Origin: Sporotomaculum syntrophicum
Lineage (GTDB): Bacteria; Bacillota; Desulfotomaculia; Desulfotomaculales; Desulfallaceae
DNA: 46,746 nt
Direction of reading: 5' to 3'
Assembly (NCBI RefSeq): GCF_009932395.1
Contig: NZ_LSRS01000009.1
Location: forward strand, 19,455-66,200
This document shows, piece after piece, positions 24,200 through 33,139 of the stretch. The position numbers and the translations under genes are program-made. Under the pieces are notes generated by a model. The model saw only the letters and a program-made list of their open reading frames with translations. It was not told the origin of the DNA and searched no databases. How positions within the stretch are numbered: position 1 is the first letter of the stretch; each line of letters opens with the position of its first letter.

Positions 24200-24481
24200 A
24201 TGGTTGTGGGAGTAATAACCCTGGAATTGTCACTGGCTGGGGCAGAATCTTTGAAGGACAAAAGGAAGGTGTTAAAAAGCTTGCTCGAGAGGCTAAAGCA
24301 CCGCTTTAATATATCAGTGGCGGAGGTAGGACGTCAGGATAATTGGAAATATTCCACCGTGGGTATAAGCTCAGTCAGTGGTGATTTTGCGCATATGCAA
24401 AACATGCTGGATTCGGTGATGCGTTTTGTAGAGAATCATGAGGGTGTGGAAGTGATCAGTATGGAACGGGAACTGCTTTAA
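24200..24481 (+). CDS. DUF503 (YlxP-like) protein
   Basis: The 93-residue protein matches DUF503: VVGVITLELSLAGAESLKDKRKVLKSLLERLKHRFNISVAEV is the typical beginning, followed by a central W and a C-terminal strand-helix-strand. The function is not established; in Bacillus ylxP lies in the nusA-rbfA operon and may be linked to ribosome assembly. Here it stands alone. The ATG follows a GGGAGG site. A hairpin terminator (24498-24530) follows. Confidence 0.88.
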   Translation: MVVGVITLELSLAGAESLKDKRKVLKSLLERLKHRFNISVAEVGRQDNWKYSTVGISSVSGDFAHMQNMLDSVMRFVENHEGVEVISMERELL

Positions 24482-24497
24482 GAATTTGTTAAATATG

Positions 24498-24530
24498 TAT
24501 GACCACCTCTTACGGGGTGGTTATTTATAT
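24498..24530 (+). terminator. Terminator after the DUF503 gene
   Basis: A GACCACCTC/GGGTGGTT-type stem with a short loop is followed by TATTTATAT. The T run is interrupted. Confidence 0.6.
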
Positions 24531-25025
24531 ATCATACTAAATTAATCGTAGTGTTCGTAAATCCACAGCTGCAATTTCATTTTCACCACCGGCTCAACCT
24601 TTGTTGTATGGTTATATAAATTGATAATAATCACGAGGAATATTATTTAAGGCTGATTTTGGTAAAATTTAATTATACGCAGTGAAAAAAAATAGACATT
24701 GTTAAGACAGTAGTGGATACTTTTCATTAAGCAATCAGGTGGAAGTGATAGTTGAAATAGCAATATTTAAAATAATAATTAATTGATGTTACGTATTTTT
24801 TGTCGATTAGGTTAATGTTATCTGTTGCACAATAAAGTCATAAAGGTTATCTTTATAATGATAATATGTTTTCTAAAACATATTGTTACTGTTAGCCTGG
24901 TTCTGCCTGTTCTAGCGGTCCCAATTGTTGTTATTAGGGATACTGTATTAAATATGGTTTTTCTAAATACGAGAGGTCGCTTAGATAATGATAACTATTT
25001 TAATATATGAAAGGAGATTATATAT
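24531..25025. other. About 500 bases of AT-rich noncoding DNA before the Mo-cofactor cluster
   Basis: No gene is supported; the one open frame here (61 codons) lacks an RBS. The stretch is low in GC and ends in an AAAGGAG site for the small protein at 25026. It is the most likely location of the promoter for the small gene and the moeA genes, and could hold a leader element, but I see no clear riboswitch fold. Confidence 0.5.
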
Positions 25026-25205
25026 ATGTCCATAAACACTGAGGAAATTAGAACTGTTGTGCAGAACGCTGCCAAAGACGGTAAATTGAGTTGTACTGTA
25101 GCCAGAAAACTGGCTAGCGAGTTGGGCGTTGCACCTAAGGAAATTGGCCAGGCGGCAAATGAGCTAAAAATAAAGCTTTGCGGTTGTGAATTGGGCTGCT
25201 TTTAA
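25026..25205 (+). CDS. Small protein with a C-terminal Cys-rich tail, upstream of moeA
   Basis: The ATG at 25026 follows AAAGGAGATTA, and TAA closes the frame at 25203-25205, giving 59 residues. The first 45 residues look like a small helix-turn-helix (LSCTVARKLASELGVAPKEIGQAANEL). The end is KLCGCELGCF, with three closely spaced Cys plus Cys23 earlier. It resembles small conserved proteins that end in CxLGCF in clostridial molybdenum/tungsten enzyme loci, from memory and unchecked. A role as a regulator or metal/sulfur carrier is possible. It lies 111 bases before moeA on the same strand. Confidence 0.75.
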   Translation: MSINTEEIRTVVQNAAKDGKLSCTVARKLASELGVAPKEIGQAANELKIKLCGCELGCF

Positions 25206-25316
25206 TTGACAGATAGTGCAGACAAATTTTTTGTTCATGTGGTAAAAATACAGTCCCTGGTCACGGCTATGCTTGGGACCGCTAGCCTGGGATGATGAGC
25301 GTTGGGAGGTAATTTT

Positions 25317-26552
25317 ATGGGTGAACTGTTTCAGGCTCGGACGGTGTGGGAAGCCCGGGAATTGTTGGGGGAACATATCAAGGCGGATTACCCGGTTGAG
25401 CAAGTACCGTTACTGGAGGCAATGGGTCGTAGGCTAGCCCAGGACCTGACGGCTTTGGATGCAGTACCTGGTTTTACTCGCTCTACTGTGGACGGTTTTG
25501 CCGTGCGGGCACGGGATACATTTGGAGCTACGGAAAGCCTGCCTGCCTACCTTGATGTAACCGGTGAGGTGTTAATGGGGCAAGATGCTGCGGCTATAGG
25601 TGAAGTCGGGGTGGGGCAGGCCTGGCGTATGCCCACCGGTGGTATGCTGCCGCCCGGGGCTGATGCAGTCGTAATGGTTGAATATACTGAAGACTTAGAT
25701 GAGCTGACCATAGGGGTAACCAGACCGGTAGCGCCGGGGGAGAATATTGTTTTGGCCGGTGAAGATATTGCTGCTGGGGCTGGGGTGCTATCCCGGGGAC
25801 ATTTACTCAGGCCTCAGGATCTGGGGTTGCTGGGAGCGGTGGGTGTGTCCAGTGTACCGGTGCTAGTGCCACCCAAGGTAGGCATCATTTCTACTGGTGA
25901 CGAGTTGGTGGAAACCTGGGAGCAGCCCGGTCCAGGCCAGGTGCGGGATATTAATTCCTATGCTTTATATGGCCAGGCGGTGGCTGCTGGTGCCCAGCCT
26001 CACATTTATGGCATTGTACGTGATAATTTTAATTTGCTGTTGGATAGGCTCAAACAGGCGCTGGTGGAATGTGATATGGTACTGCTTTCTGGCGGTAGCT
26101 CGATTGGTACAAGAGATGTGGCTGCGCGGGCGCTGGATACCTTGGGCTCACCAGGGGTGCTATTCCATGGTATTTCAATTAAGCCCGGCAAACCAACAGT
26201 GGGGGCTGTGGTAGAGGGCAAGCCTGTAATTGGCTTGCCAGGTCATCCAGTCTCGGCAATGGTGGTGTTTGATTTGCTAGTCACGCCCCTTTTAAGGCAC
26301 GGTGTTTATTTGGATGACCCGCTTGAATTCCCCGTGCGTGCTCGTTTGACTCGTAATATGCGTTCAGCTTCTGGGCGGGAGGACTACCTGCGAGTTCGTT
26401 TGTACCAAGAAAATGGCGAGCTGGTTGCTGACCCAGTGCTTGGTAAATCGGGGTTAATCAGTACAATGGTGCGGGCTACTGGTCTAGCTCGTATAGCCTC
26501 AGAAAAAGAAGGCGTCGAAGCCGGAGATTATATTGAGGTTAAGCTGTTTTAA
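25317..26552 (+). CDS. moeA: Molybdopterin molybdenumtransferase MoeA
   Basis: The ATG at 25317 follows GGGAGG, giving 411 residues. MoeA landmarks are in order: domain I with VDGFAVRARDTFGA and MPTGGMLPPGADAVVMVEYTE, GEDI in domain II, and the MoaB-like catalytic domain with IISTGDELV, DINSYAL, LSGGSSIGTRD and KPGKPTVGAVVEGKPVIGLPGHPVSAMV. Domain IV forms the end. MoeA inserts molybdate into adenylated molybdopterin, in the cytoplasm, to give Moco. The gene overlaps the next reading frame at its stop and is probably cotranscribed with the second moeA-like gene and mogA. Confidence 0.92.
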   Translation: MGELFQARTVWEARELLGEHIKADYPVEQVPLLEAMGRRLAQDLTALDAVPGFTRSTVDGFAVRARDTFGATESLPAYLDVTGEVLMGQDAAAIGEVGVGQAWRMPTGGMLPPGADAVVMVEYTEDLDELTIGVTRPVAPGENIVLAGEDIAAGAGVLSRGHLLRPQDLGLLGAVGVSSVPVLVPPKVGIISTGDELVETWEQPGPGQVRDINSYALYGQAVAAGAQPHIYGIVRDNFNLLLDRLKQALVECDMVLLSGGSSIGTRDVAARALDTLGSPGVLFHGISIKPGKPTVGAVVEGKPVIGLPGHPVSAMVVFDLLVTPLLRHGVYLDDPLEFPVRARLTRNMRSASGREDYLRVRLYQENGELVADPVLGKSGLISTMVRATGLARIASEKEGVEAGDYIEVKLF

Positions 26553-26584
26553 TGGATGGACTATATGGCGAACGGAGTGAAACC

Positions 26585-28516
26585 ATGAAAAGGGATGTTT
26601 ACTTGGATGACAAGCCGTTGGAAGAGGCGCTGGCGGAGTATCTTGATTATCTAGCCGGGCTTGGTGCACTATCGCCGGGGCCCAGTGAATTAATCGCAGT
26701 AGATGAAGCAGCAGCGGGCCGGGTGACCGCAAGCCCGGTGTATGCTCGGAATTCTTCACCCCATTATCATGCGTCAGCAGTGGACGGAGTGGCAGTGCAG
26801 GCATCGATTACCTTTGGCGCATCCGATGCTACGCCCAAAAGGCTAACCCTGGGTACACATATTGCTGTGGTGGACACCGGGGATCCCCTGCCGCCTGAAT
26901 GTGATGCAGTAATTATGATTGAAGACGTACATTTTATTGATGAAAATGTATTTGAAATAACAAGCGGTGTAGTTCCCTGGCAGCATGTGCGTGTGATTGG
27001 CGAGGATGTGGTAGCTACAGAAATGATTGTACCTGCCAATCACCGGTTACGTCCCGTGGATCTTGGCGGCATACTGGCTGGTGGTTTAACGGAAATAGCT
27101 GTGCATCCCAGGCCACGGGTGGTTATTTTGCCCACCGGGACCGAGTTGGTGCAACCCGGAGTACCCCTTAAGCCCGGTGATATCATCGAATATAATACTC
27201 GGGTGCTGGGTGCTATGGTGGCTGAATGGGGCGGCATCCCTCAGCGTCAGGAGATTACTATCGACGATTATCAAGCACTAAAATCGCGGTTGCAAGAAGC
27301 GGTGGCTAACTTTGACATGGTACTGATTAATGCCGGTTCCTCAGCGGGAAGGGAGGACTTCACGGCTGAGCTGATTGGTGAACTGGGTCGTGTGCTCACC
27401 CATGGTGTTGCCATTAAGCCCGCTAAGCCTGTAATTTTAGGCGAAATTGCGGGTAAACCGGTGGTTGGTATACCCGGTTACTCGGTGTCTGCCGTGGTGG
27501 CTGCTGAGCAGTTCGTTCGTCCAATTATTTACAGCAAATTGGGCGCGGTGTCACCTGCCCGGGAAAAAGCCAGTGCTATTGTATCGCGTAAAATTGTATC
27601 GCCTATGGGTACCGAGGAATTTGTCCGGGTTAAAATGGGACAGGTAGGTGATAAAATAATCGCTACAGCTATTTCCCGGGGAGCCGGAGTGATTATGTCG
27701 CTGGTGCGGGCGGATGGTATGCTGCGGGTGCCCAGGCTTTCTGAGGGTTTTAATGCCGGGGAGTCTGTAACAGTGGAATTAATGCGCCCATTGCAGGAAA
27801 TCCGGGAGACAACTGTGATTATTGGCAGTCACGACATCACTCTTGATGTGTTGGCCAATCACCTGCGCCAAAAGTATCCTGTTGCAACTCTTTCTTCGGC
27901 CAATGTTGGCAGCTTGGGCGGTTTAGGCGCCTTAAAACGAGGCGAGGCACACTGTGCCGGGATTCACTTATTGGACGAAAAAACCGGCGATTATAATGTG
28001 TCCTATATTAAGCGATTGCTGCCCGGCCAGCCTGTGGTCCTGGTTAATTTGGTTTACCGCGAGCAAGGCTTAATAGTGGCACCCGGCAATCCCCATAATA
28101 TCCGTGGAGTAGAGGACCTGGCCGAGCGAGGTCTTAGTTACATAAACCGGCAGCGAGGCGCGGGCACGCGCATTTTGTTTGATTATAAAATAAAAGAAAA
28201 TAATATTAACCCGGATGATATCAAGGGCTACGAGCATGAAGAATATACACATATGGCTGTGGCCGCGGCAGTAGCTTCGGGATCGGCCGCCGCCGGTATG
28301 GGCATTCGGGCAGCAGCTTTAGCCTTAGAACTGGATTTTGTGCCTGTCGTGGAGGAACGATACGATTTGTGTATCCCGGCTGCTTTCTATGACACACCGT
28401 ATATTCAGCGTTTGCTAGAGGTAATGGCCGAGCCTGCCTTCCAAAGGGAAGTCGAAGCTTTGGGAGGCTACAACTTGCGTGATTGTGGGAAAATATTGTA
28501 CGATAACCGGGTGTAA
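26585..28516 (+). CDS. MoeA fused to a C-terminal periplasmic-binding-protein-like domain
   Basis: The ATG at 26585 follows GGAGTG; a frame from 26552 overlaps the moeA stop without an RBS. Residues 1-410 are a full MoeA (AVDGVAVQASITFGA, TGTELVQPG, NAGSSAGREDF, GIPGYSVSAV). From about residue 415, a PBP-like domain follows (TVIIGSHDITLDVLANHL, then a LysR-substrate/ModA-like end). Such MoeA-PBP fusions are common in anaerobes and archaea. The PBP part may bind molybdate, tungstate or a cofactor form, but that is unproven. Two MoeA proteins may allow separate Mo and W insertion; this is inference. Confidence 0.9.
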   Translation: MKRDVYLDDKPLEEALAEYLDYLAGLGALSPGPSELIAVDEAAAGRVTASPVYARNSSPHYHASAVDGVAVQASITFGASDATPKRLTLGTHIAVVDTGDPLPPECDAVIMIEDVHFIDENVFEITSGVVPWQHVRVIGEDVVATEMIVPANHRLRPVDLGGILAGGLTEIAVHPRPRVVILPTGTELVQPGVPLKPGDIIEYNTRVLGAMVAEWGGIPQRQEITIDDYQALKSRLQEAVANFDMVLINAGSSAGREDFTAELIGELGRVLTHGVAIKPAKPVILGEIAGKPVVGIPGYSVSAVVAAEQFVRPIIYSKLGAVSPAREKASAIVSRKIVSPMGTEEFVRVKMGQVGDKIIATAISRGAGVIMSLVRADGMLRVPRLSEGFNAGESVTVELMRPLQEIRETTVIIGSHDITLDVLANHLRQKYPVATLSSANVGSLGGLGALKRGEAHCAGIHLLDEKTGDYNVSYIKRLLPGQPVVLVNLVYREQGLIVAPGNPHNIRGVEDLAERGLSYINRQRGAGTRILFDYKIKENNINPDDIKGYEHEEYTHMAVAAAVASGSAAAGMGIRAAALALELDFVPVVEERYDLCIPAAFYDTPYIQRLLEVMAEPAFQREVEALGGYNLRDCGKILYDNRV

Positions 28517-28613
28517 ATGAGCATTTTGCTCCGGGGAAAGGCAAGCCTGTTACCGGCTACTGCTCGGATGCTTGTTGATCTCTTGAGAAGATAAATTTTA
28601 GGGGGATTAAGAT

Positions 28614-29108
28614 ATGTTCAAAGCGGCCATTTTAACCATGAGCGACAAAGGTTCAAGAGGCGAACGCGAGGACCGCAGCGTTGGGATAATCAAAGAATTA
28701 GTGGAGCAGCAGGGCTGGACTGTAGCAGATTATCGGGTTATCCCTGATGATTACGATGTTATTGTGGAAACATTAATTGAATTGGCCGACCGTGGTCGGT
28801 ATGAACTTATATTAACTACCGGGGGAACTGGTTTTAGCCCGCGGGATAATACACCCGAGGCCACACGGGCAGTAATCCACCGTGAGGCACCTGGTATTGC
28901 GGAAGTTATGCGTTTGGAAAGCCTGAAAAAAACCAACCGGGCTATGCTTTCCCGGGCAGTAGCTGGCATCAGGCATAAATCACTCATTATTAATTTGCCC
29001 GGCAGCCCTAAAGGAGTGCGGGAATGCCTGGAAGCTATTTTACCGGCACTGCCCCATGGTCTTGATATACTTACCGGTCGGGCTACAGAATGCGGTAGTG
29101 ATGAGTAG
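28614..29108 (+). CDS. mogA: MogA/MoaB-type molybdopterin adenylyltransferase
   Basis: The 164-residue protein shows the family motifs TMSDKGSRGEREDRS (8-22), TTGGTGFSPRDNTPEAT (68-85), and NLPGSPKGVRECL (125-137). It adenylates molybdopterin before MoeA inserts the metal. The ATG follows TTAGGGGG. A gap of 97 bases separates it from the MoeA-PBP gene, so they could share a transcript. This completes a small Moco-finishing set with the two MoeA proteins; moaA-moaE are not in the window. Confidence 0.9.
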   Translation: MFKAAILTMSDKGSRGEREDRSVGIIKELVEQQGWTVADYRVIPDDYDVIVETLIELADRGRYELILTTGGTGFSPRDNTPEATRAVIHREAPGIAEVMRLESLKKTNRAMLSRAVAGIRHKSLIINLPGSPKGVRECLEAILPALPHGLDILTGRATECGSDE

Positions 29109-29315
29109 ATCCAGACAAAAATTTTATTGGAAAATCTGTATAATATCATGAAAAATGTGGGAAAATATTTTTAGGAGTTTAAATTCATATAAATTGCATT
29201 GCAGTAATGCTGTAAAAAAATACACCAATCATTATATAGAAGGAGAAAGCTGGAGCAATATTTAAAAAATTGTCCTATTTATAATAAAAGAGGGTAATTT
29301 CTTGCTAAAAAATAC
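29109..29315. other. Gap upstream of the groESL promoter
   Basis: About 200 AT-rich bases hold no gene. A GAAGGAG sequence near 29240 is not followed by a credible frame. I see no strong terminator for mogA. Confidence 0.4.
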
Positions 29316-29344
29316 TTGCTTTTGGCTGACTCGTTCTATATTAT
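29316..29344 (+). promoter_or_regulatory. Sigma-A type promoter of groESL
   Basis: TTGCTT (29316-29321) and TATTAT (29339-29344) are separated by 17 bases and lie directly before the CIRCE operator, the standard layout for HrcA-controlled groESL. Confidence 0.7.
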
Positions 29345-29356
29345 ATTACTTAGGTA

Positions 29357-29383
29357 TTAGCACTCGATAATGATGAGTGCTAA
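29357..29383 (+). promoter_or_regulatory. CIRCE operator (HrcA binding site)
   Basis: TTAGCACTC, nine bases, then GAGTGCTAA: both arms match the CIRCE consensus exactly. HrcA would repress groESL here and release it on heat or misfolding stress. hrcA is not in the window. Confidence 0.97.
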
Positions 29384-29436
29384 CAATAATAAAACCGCTT
29401 AATACTTTTATCAAATTATATTAAGGAGGGGTTTTT

Positions 29437-29721
29437 GTGATAAGACCTTTAGGCGATCGAGTTGTTGTCAAGCCTATGCCAAGTGAGGAAGTAACTAAAA
29501 GCGGTATTGTGCTGCCGGATACAGCCAAAGAAAAACCTCAGCAAGGCGAAGTAGTGTCCGTAGGATCTGGCCGTCTGTTAGATAATGGCCAGCGCGTAGC
29601 TATTGATCTCAAGGTTGGGGACAAGGTGCTGTTCTCAAAGTATGCAGGCAATGATATTAAAATCGACGATGTTGAGTATTTGATTCTACGTGAAGCAGAC
29701 GTTCTTGGCGTAATCGAGTAG
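29437..29721 (+). CDS. groES: Co-chaperonin GroES
   Basis: The 94-residue protein begins [17 protein letters not shown] and has the mobile loop [16 protein letters not shown] (20-36) and a C-terminal [10 protein letters not shown]. It forms the heptameric lid of GroEL in the cytoplasm. The GTG start follows AAGGAGGGG. Length is standard. It is the first gene of the CIRCE-controlled operon, 79 bases before groEL. Confidence 0.97.
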   Translation: MIRPLGDRVVVKPMPSEEVTKSGIVLPDTAKEKPQQGEVVSVGSGRLLDNGQRVAIDLKVGDKVLFSKYAGNDIKIDDVEYLILREADVLGVIE

Positions 29722-29785
29722 TTTTTTAGCAGAGATTAATTTTTAGCAAAGCTTTTATTTAACCTGATTATATATACCTAATTGA

Positions 29786-31435
<1,650 letters not shown>

Positions 31436-31446
31436 TATCTAAAACA

Positions 31447-31476
31447 AGAAGAGACCCTTGTTTGGGGTCTCTTCTT
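31447..31476 (+). terminator. Terminator of groESL
   Basis: A 12-base perfect stem (AAGAAGAGACCC/GGGTCTCTTCTT) with a short loop, 11 bases after the groEL stop, is followed by a T-rich tract. Confidence 0.85.
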
Positions 31477-31481
31477 CTGTT

Positions 31482-31543
31482 CTACCCAAGTTTCATTGAT
31501 ATTTGAAGAAAGCCCTGCTTAAAAGCAGGGCTTTCTTGGGTAG
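31482..31543. repeat. Nested inverted repeats downstream of groEL
   Basis: An inner 15-base perfect stem (AAGAAAGCCCTGCTT/AAGCAGGGCTTTCTT, 31507-31537) lies inside an outer CTACCCAAG (31482-31490)/CTTGGGTAG (31535-31543) repeat. It could be a second terminator or part of a small repetitive element. Confidence 0.7.
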
Positions 31544-31550
31544 GGTTGTA

Positions 31551-31575
31551 ACAGGCAATATCAATTATTGCCTGT
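31551..31575. terminator. Third hairpin, between groEL and the flavin reductase gene
   Basis: ACAGGCAATA/TATTGCCTGT forms a ten-base stem with a five-base loop, followed by TTTA. It lies between convergent genes and may terminate the minus-strand flavin reductase gene. Confidence 0.55.
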
Positions 31576-31601
31576 TTAGCTTCCAAGCACGGAAAGGATT
31601 T

Positions 31602-32144
31602 CTATAAATTGTTTCCTTTGATGCACATGAAGTATTGACCACCACAGAAAACTAAAGGCTTGGCCAAGCTATAATCAATTTTTCCCTGAGCGTCTAAAAT
31701 ATCTTCATTTACATGAACCGCTAAAATTTCACCAATGAATGCATCATGGCTGCCCAAAGAAACGACTTGCCTTACCTGGCACTCCAGGTTCACCGGACAT
31801 TCTTTAATCAATGGGGCCTGTACGTTTGTAGCCGGCACAGGGGTAAGTCCAGTGTTCTGGAATTTATCCACATCGCGGCCTGAAACCTTTCCACAATAAT
31901 TTAATTCTTTAGACTGCTCTGCTGATGGAATATTGATTACATATTGACCGGATTCCTTGATTAATTTGTGGGAATGCCTTGAGGTATGCACACTGACATA
32001 TACCATCGGTGGTTCAGAGTTTATGGTACCTGTCCAGGCGATGGTGATTATGTCTGGTTGATACCCCTCCAGAACGGAGGTGACCAGTACTGCCGGTACA
32101 GGATACAGGGCTGTACTGGGACTTTTGCTAACTTTCATATTCAT
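31602..32144 (-). CDS. Flavin reductase-like FMN-binding protein (flavoredoxin type)
   Basis: The 180-residue protein has the split-barrel flavin-reductase fold: PVPAVLVTS, PDIITIAWTGTINSEPPMVYVSV, HTSRHSHKLIKESGQYVINIPS, and a SHDAFIGEILAV stretch. Such proteins bind FMN and pass electrons or reduce flavin; flavoredoxins are common in sulfate reducers and clostridia. The ATG follows AAGGAG at five bases. It is a lone gene. The physiological partner is unknown. Confidence 0.88.
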   Translation of the reverse strand: MNMKVSKSPSTALYPVPAVLVTSVLEGYQPDIITIAWTGTINSEPPMVYVSVHTSRHSHKLIKESGQYVINIPSAEQSKELNYCGKVSGRDVDKFQNTGLTPVPATNVQAPLIKECPVNLECQVRQVVSLGSHDAFIGEILAVHVNEDILDAQGKIDYSLAKPLVFCGGQYFMCIKGNNL

Positions 32145-32405
32145 TTTCGCTCCTTATGATTTTATTTAGTATCTCTATGGTAGTCTGCGCTTAAAAAGCT
32201 TACCTATGCGGCTTTAATTGACAAGCTGTGCTGTCGGTGTTAAAGTAAAATAGTATTTGTAAAATTAAGGTTATTAATGTAGTCATGTAGATCTGGTATC
32301 CCTATTAATGATCAAATAGGTAGATAATCAGAATTGATAGATAGTTGTATTTTGCATGATAGCCAAATTTGTTTTTTTTATTAACTATAATGAGGTATTT
32401 TTGAA
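32145..32405. other. Divergent intergenic region of 261 bases
   Basis: No gene or clear regulatory site is visible. It should contain the promoters of the flavin reductase gene (minus) and the alkyltransferase gene (plus). Confidence 0.4.
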
Positions 32406-32996
32406 TTGTCGTTCTCGGATAAGAAGACAGCTAGTTTTGCAGATTTTCAGCCTGCCCCTTTGGTTTGGACTTTTACTACGCCAAATGGCTGGGTGGGAGC
32501 TGCCCGCAGCGAAGTCGGTTTGATGGCGTTAACGTTGCCCCAGCCCAGTCTTGAAGAGTGTAACTGTAATTTAACCTGGCTGGGAATTAATAATGAGTTT
32601 CCGGTGGTACCACCGGAGCCCGGCCATGTACTATACGGGTTAGACCAAGCGCTGAACCGATATTTTAGCGGCGAAATGGTGAAGCTTGACTTCCCAGTTG
32701 ATTGGTCCGTATTTACGCCTTTTCAGCAGCGGGTGCTGCAGGTGGTGCAGGGGATCCGTTACGGGGTGCTGCTTTCTTATGGGCAGGTTGCTGCCCTGGC
32801 TGGCTACCCCCGGGCCGCTCGGGCGGTGGGTGGTGCTCTGGGGGCAAACCGTATTTTGCTTGTGATACCCTGTCACAGGGTGATCCGCGGTGACGGAACT
32901 CTTGGTGGTTTTGGTTGTGGTCTTGCTTGGAAAGAGAGCCTCCTGACCATCGAGGGGCTGCACCCAGGCTCCAATGGTAGGTATACGTTTGCTTAG
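32406..32996 (+). CDS. ogt: Methylated-DNA-protein cysteine methyltransferase
   Basis: The 196-residue protein has the alkyl-acceptor motif IPCHRVI with Cys156. It is preceded by the helix-turn-helix FQQRVLQVVQGIRYGVLLSYGQVA and the Arg finger region RAARAVGGALGANR. It repairs O6-alkylguanine by moving the alkyl group to its own Cys. The TTG start follows GAGG at eleven bases, so the N-terminal end is uncertain; an ATG (residue 40) lies too deep in the N-terminal domain. Length is near normal for Ogt. Confidence 0.9.
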   Translation: MSFSDKKTASFADFQPAPLVWTFTTPNGWVGAARSEVGLMALTLPQPSLEECNCNLTWLGINNEFPVVPPEPGHVLYGLDQALNRYFSGEMVKLDFPVDWSVFTPFQQRVLQVVQGIRYGVLLSYGQVAALAGYPRAARAVGGALGANRILLVIPCHRVIRGDGTLGGFGCGLAWKESLLTIEGLHPGSNGRYTFA

Positions 32997-33139
32997 CATA
33001 CTTTATTATCCAAACCGGTTAGAAAATTGTATAAGCTTTTTATAAACAAAAAGATTAGATTAATCAATGTAAAGAATAAATAGCAATTTTGTTGAGCTAT
33101 GCCTTTTTAACAGGCAGGATATAGCGGGAGAAAAAGTTC

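Noticed and set aside
24825-25010. Open frame of 61 codons starting with TTG
   Set aside because: No RBS, hydrophobic low-complexity product and AT-rich context; most likely chance.
25026-25316. Calling a molybdenum-cofactor riboswitch before moeA
   Set aside because: A hairpin is present, but I could not match the conserved core of the known element.
29316-29383. A second heat-shock operator in the groESL leader
   Set aside because: Only one CIRCE is present, and the other repeat-like parts are promoter sequence.
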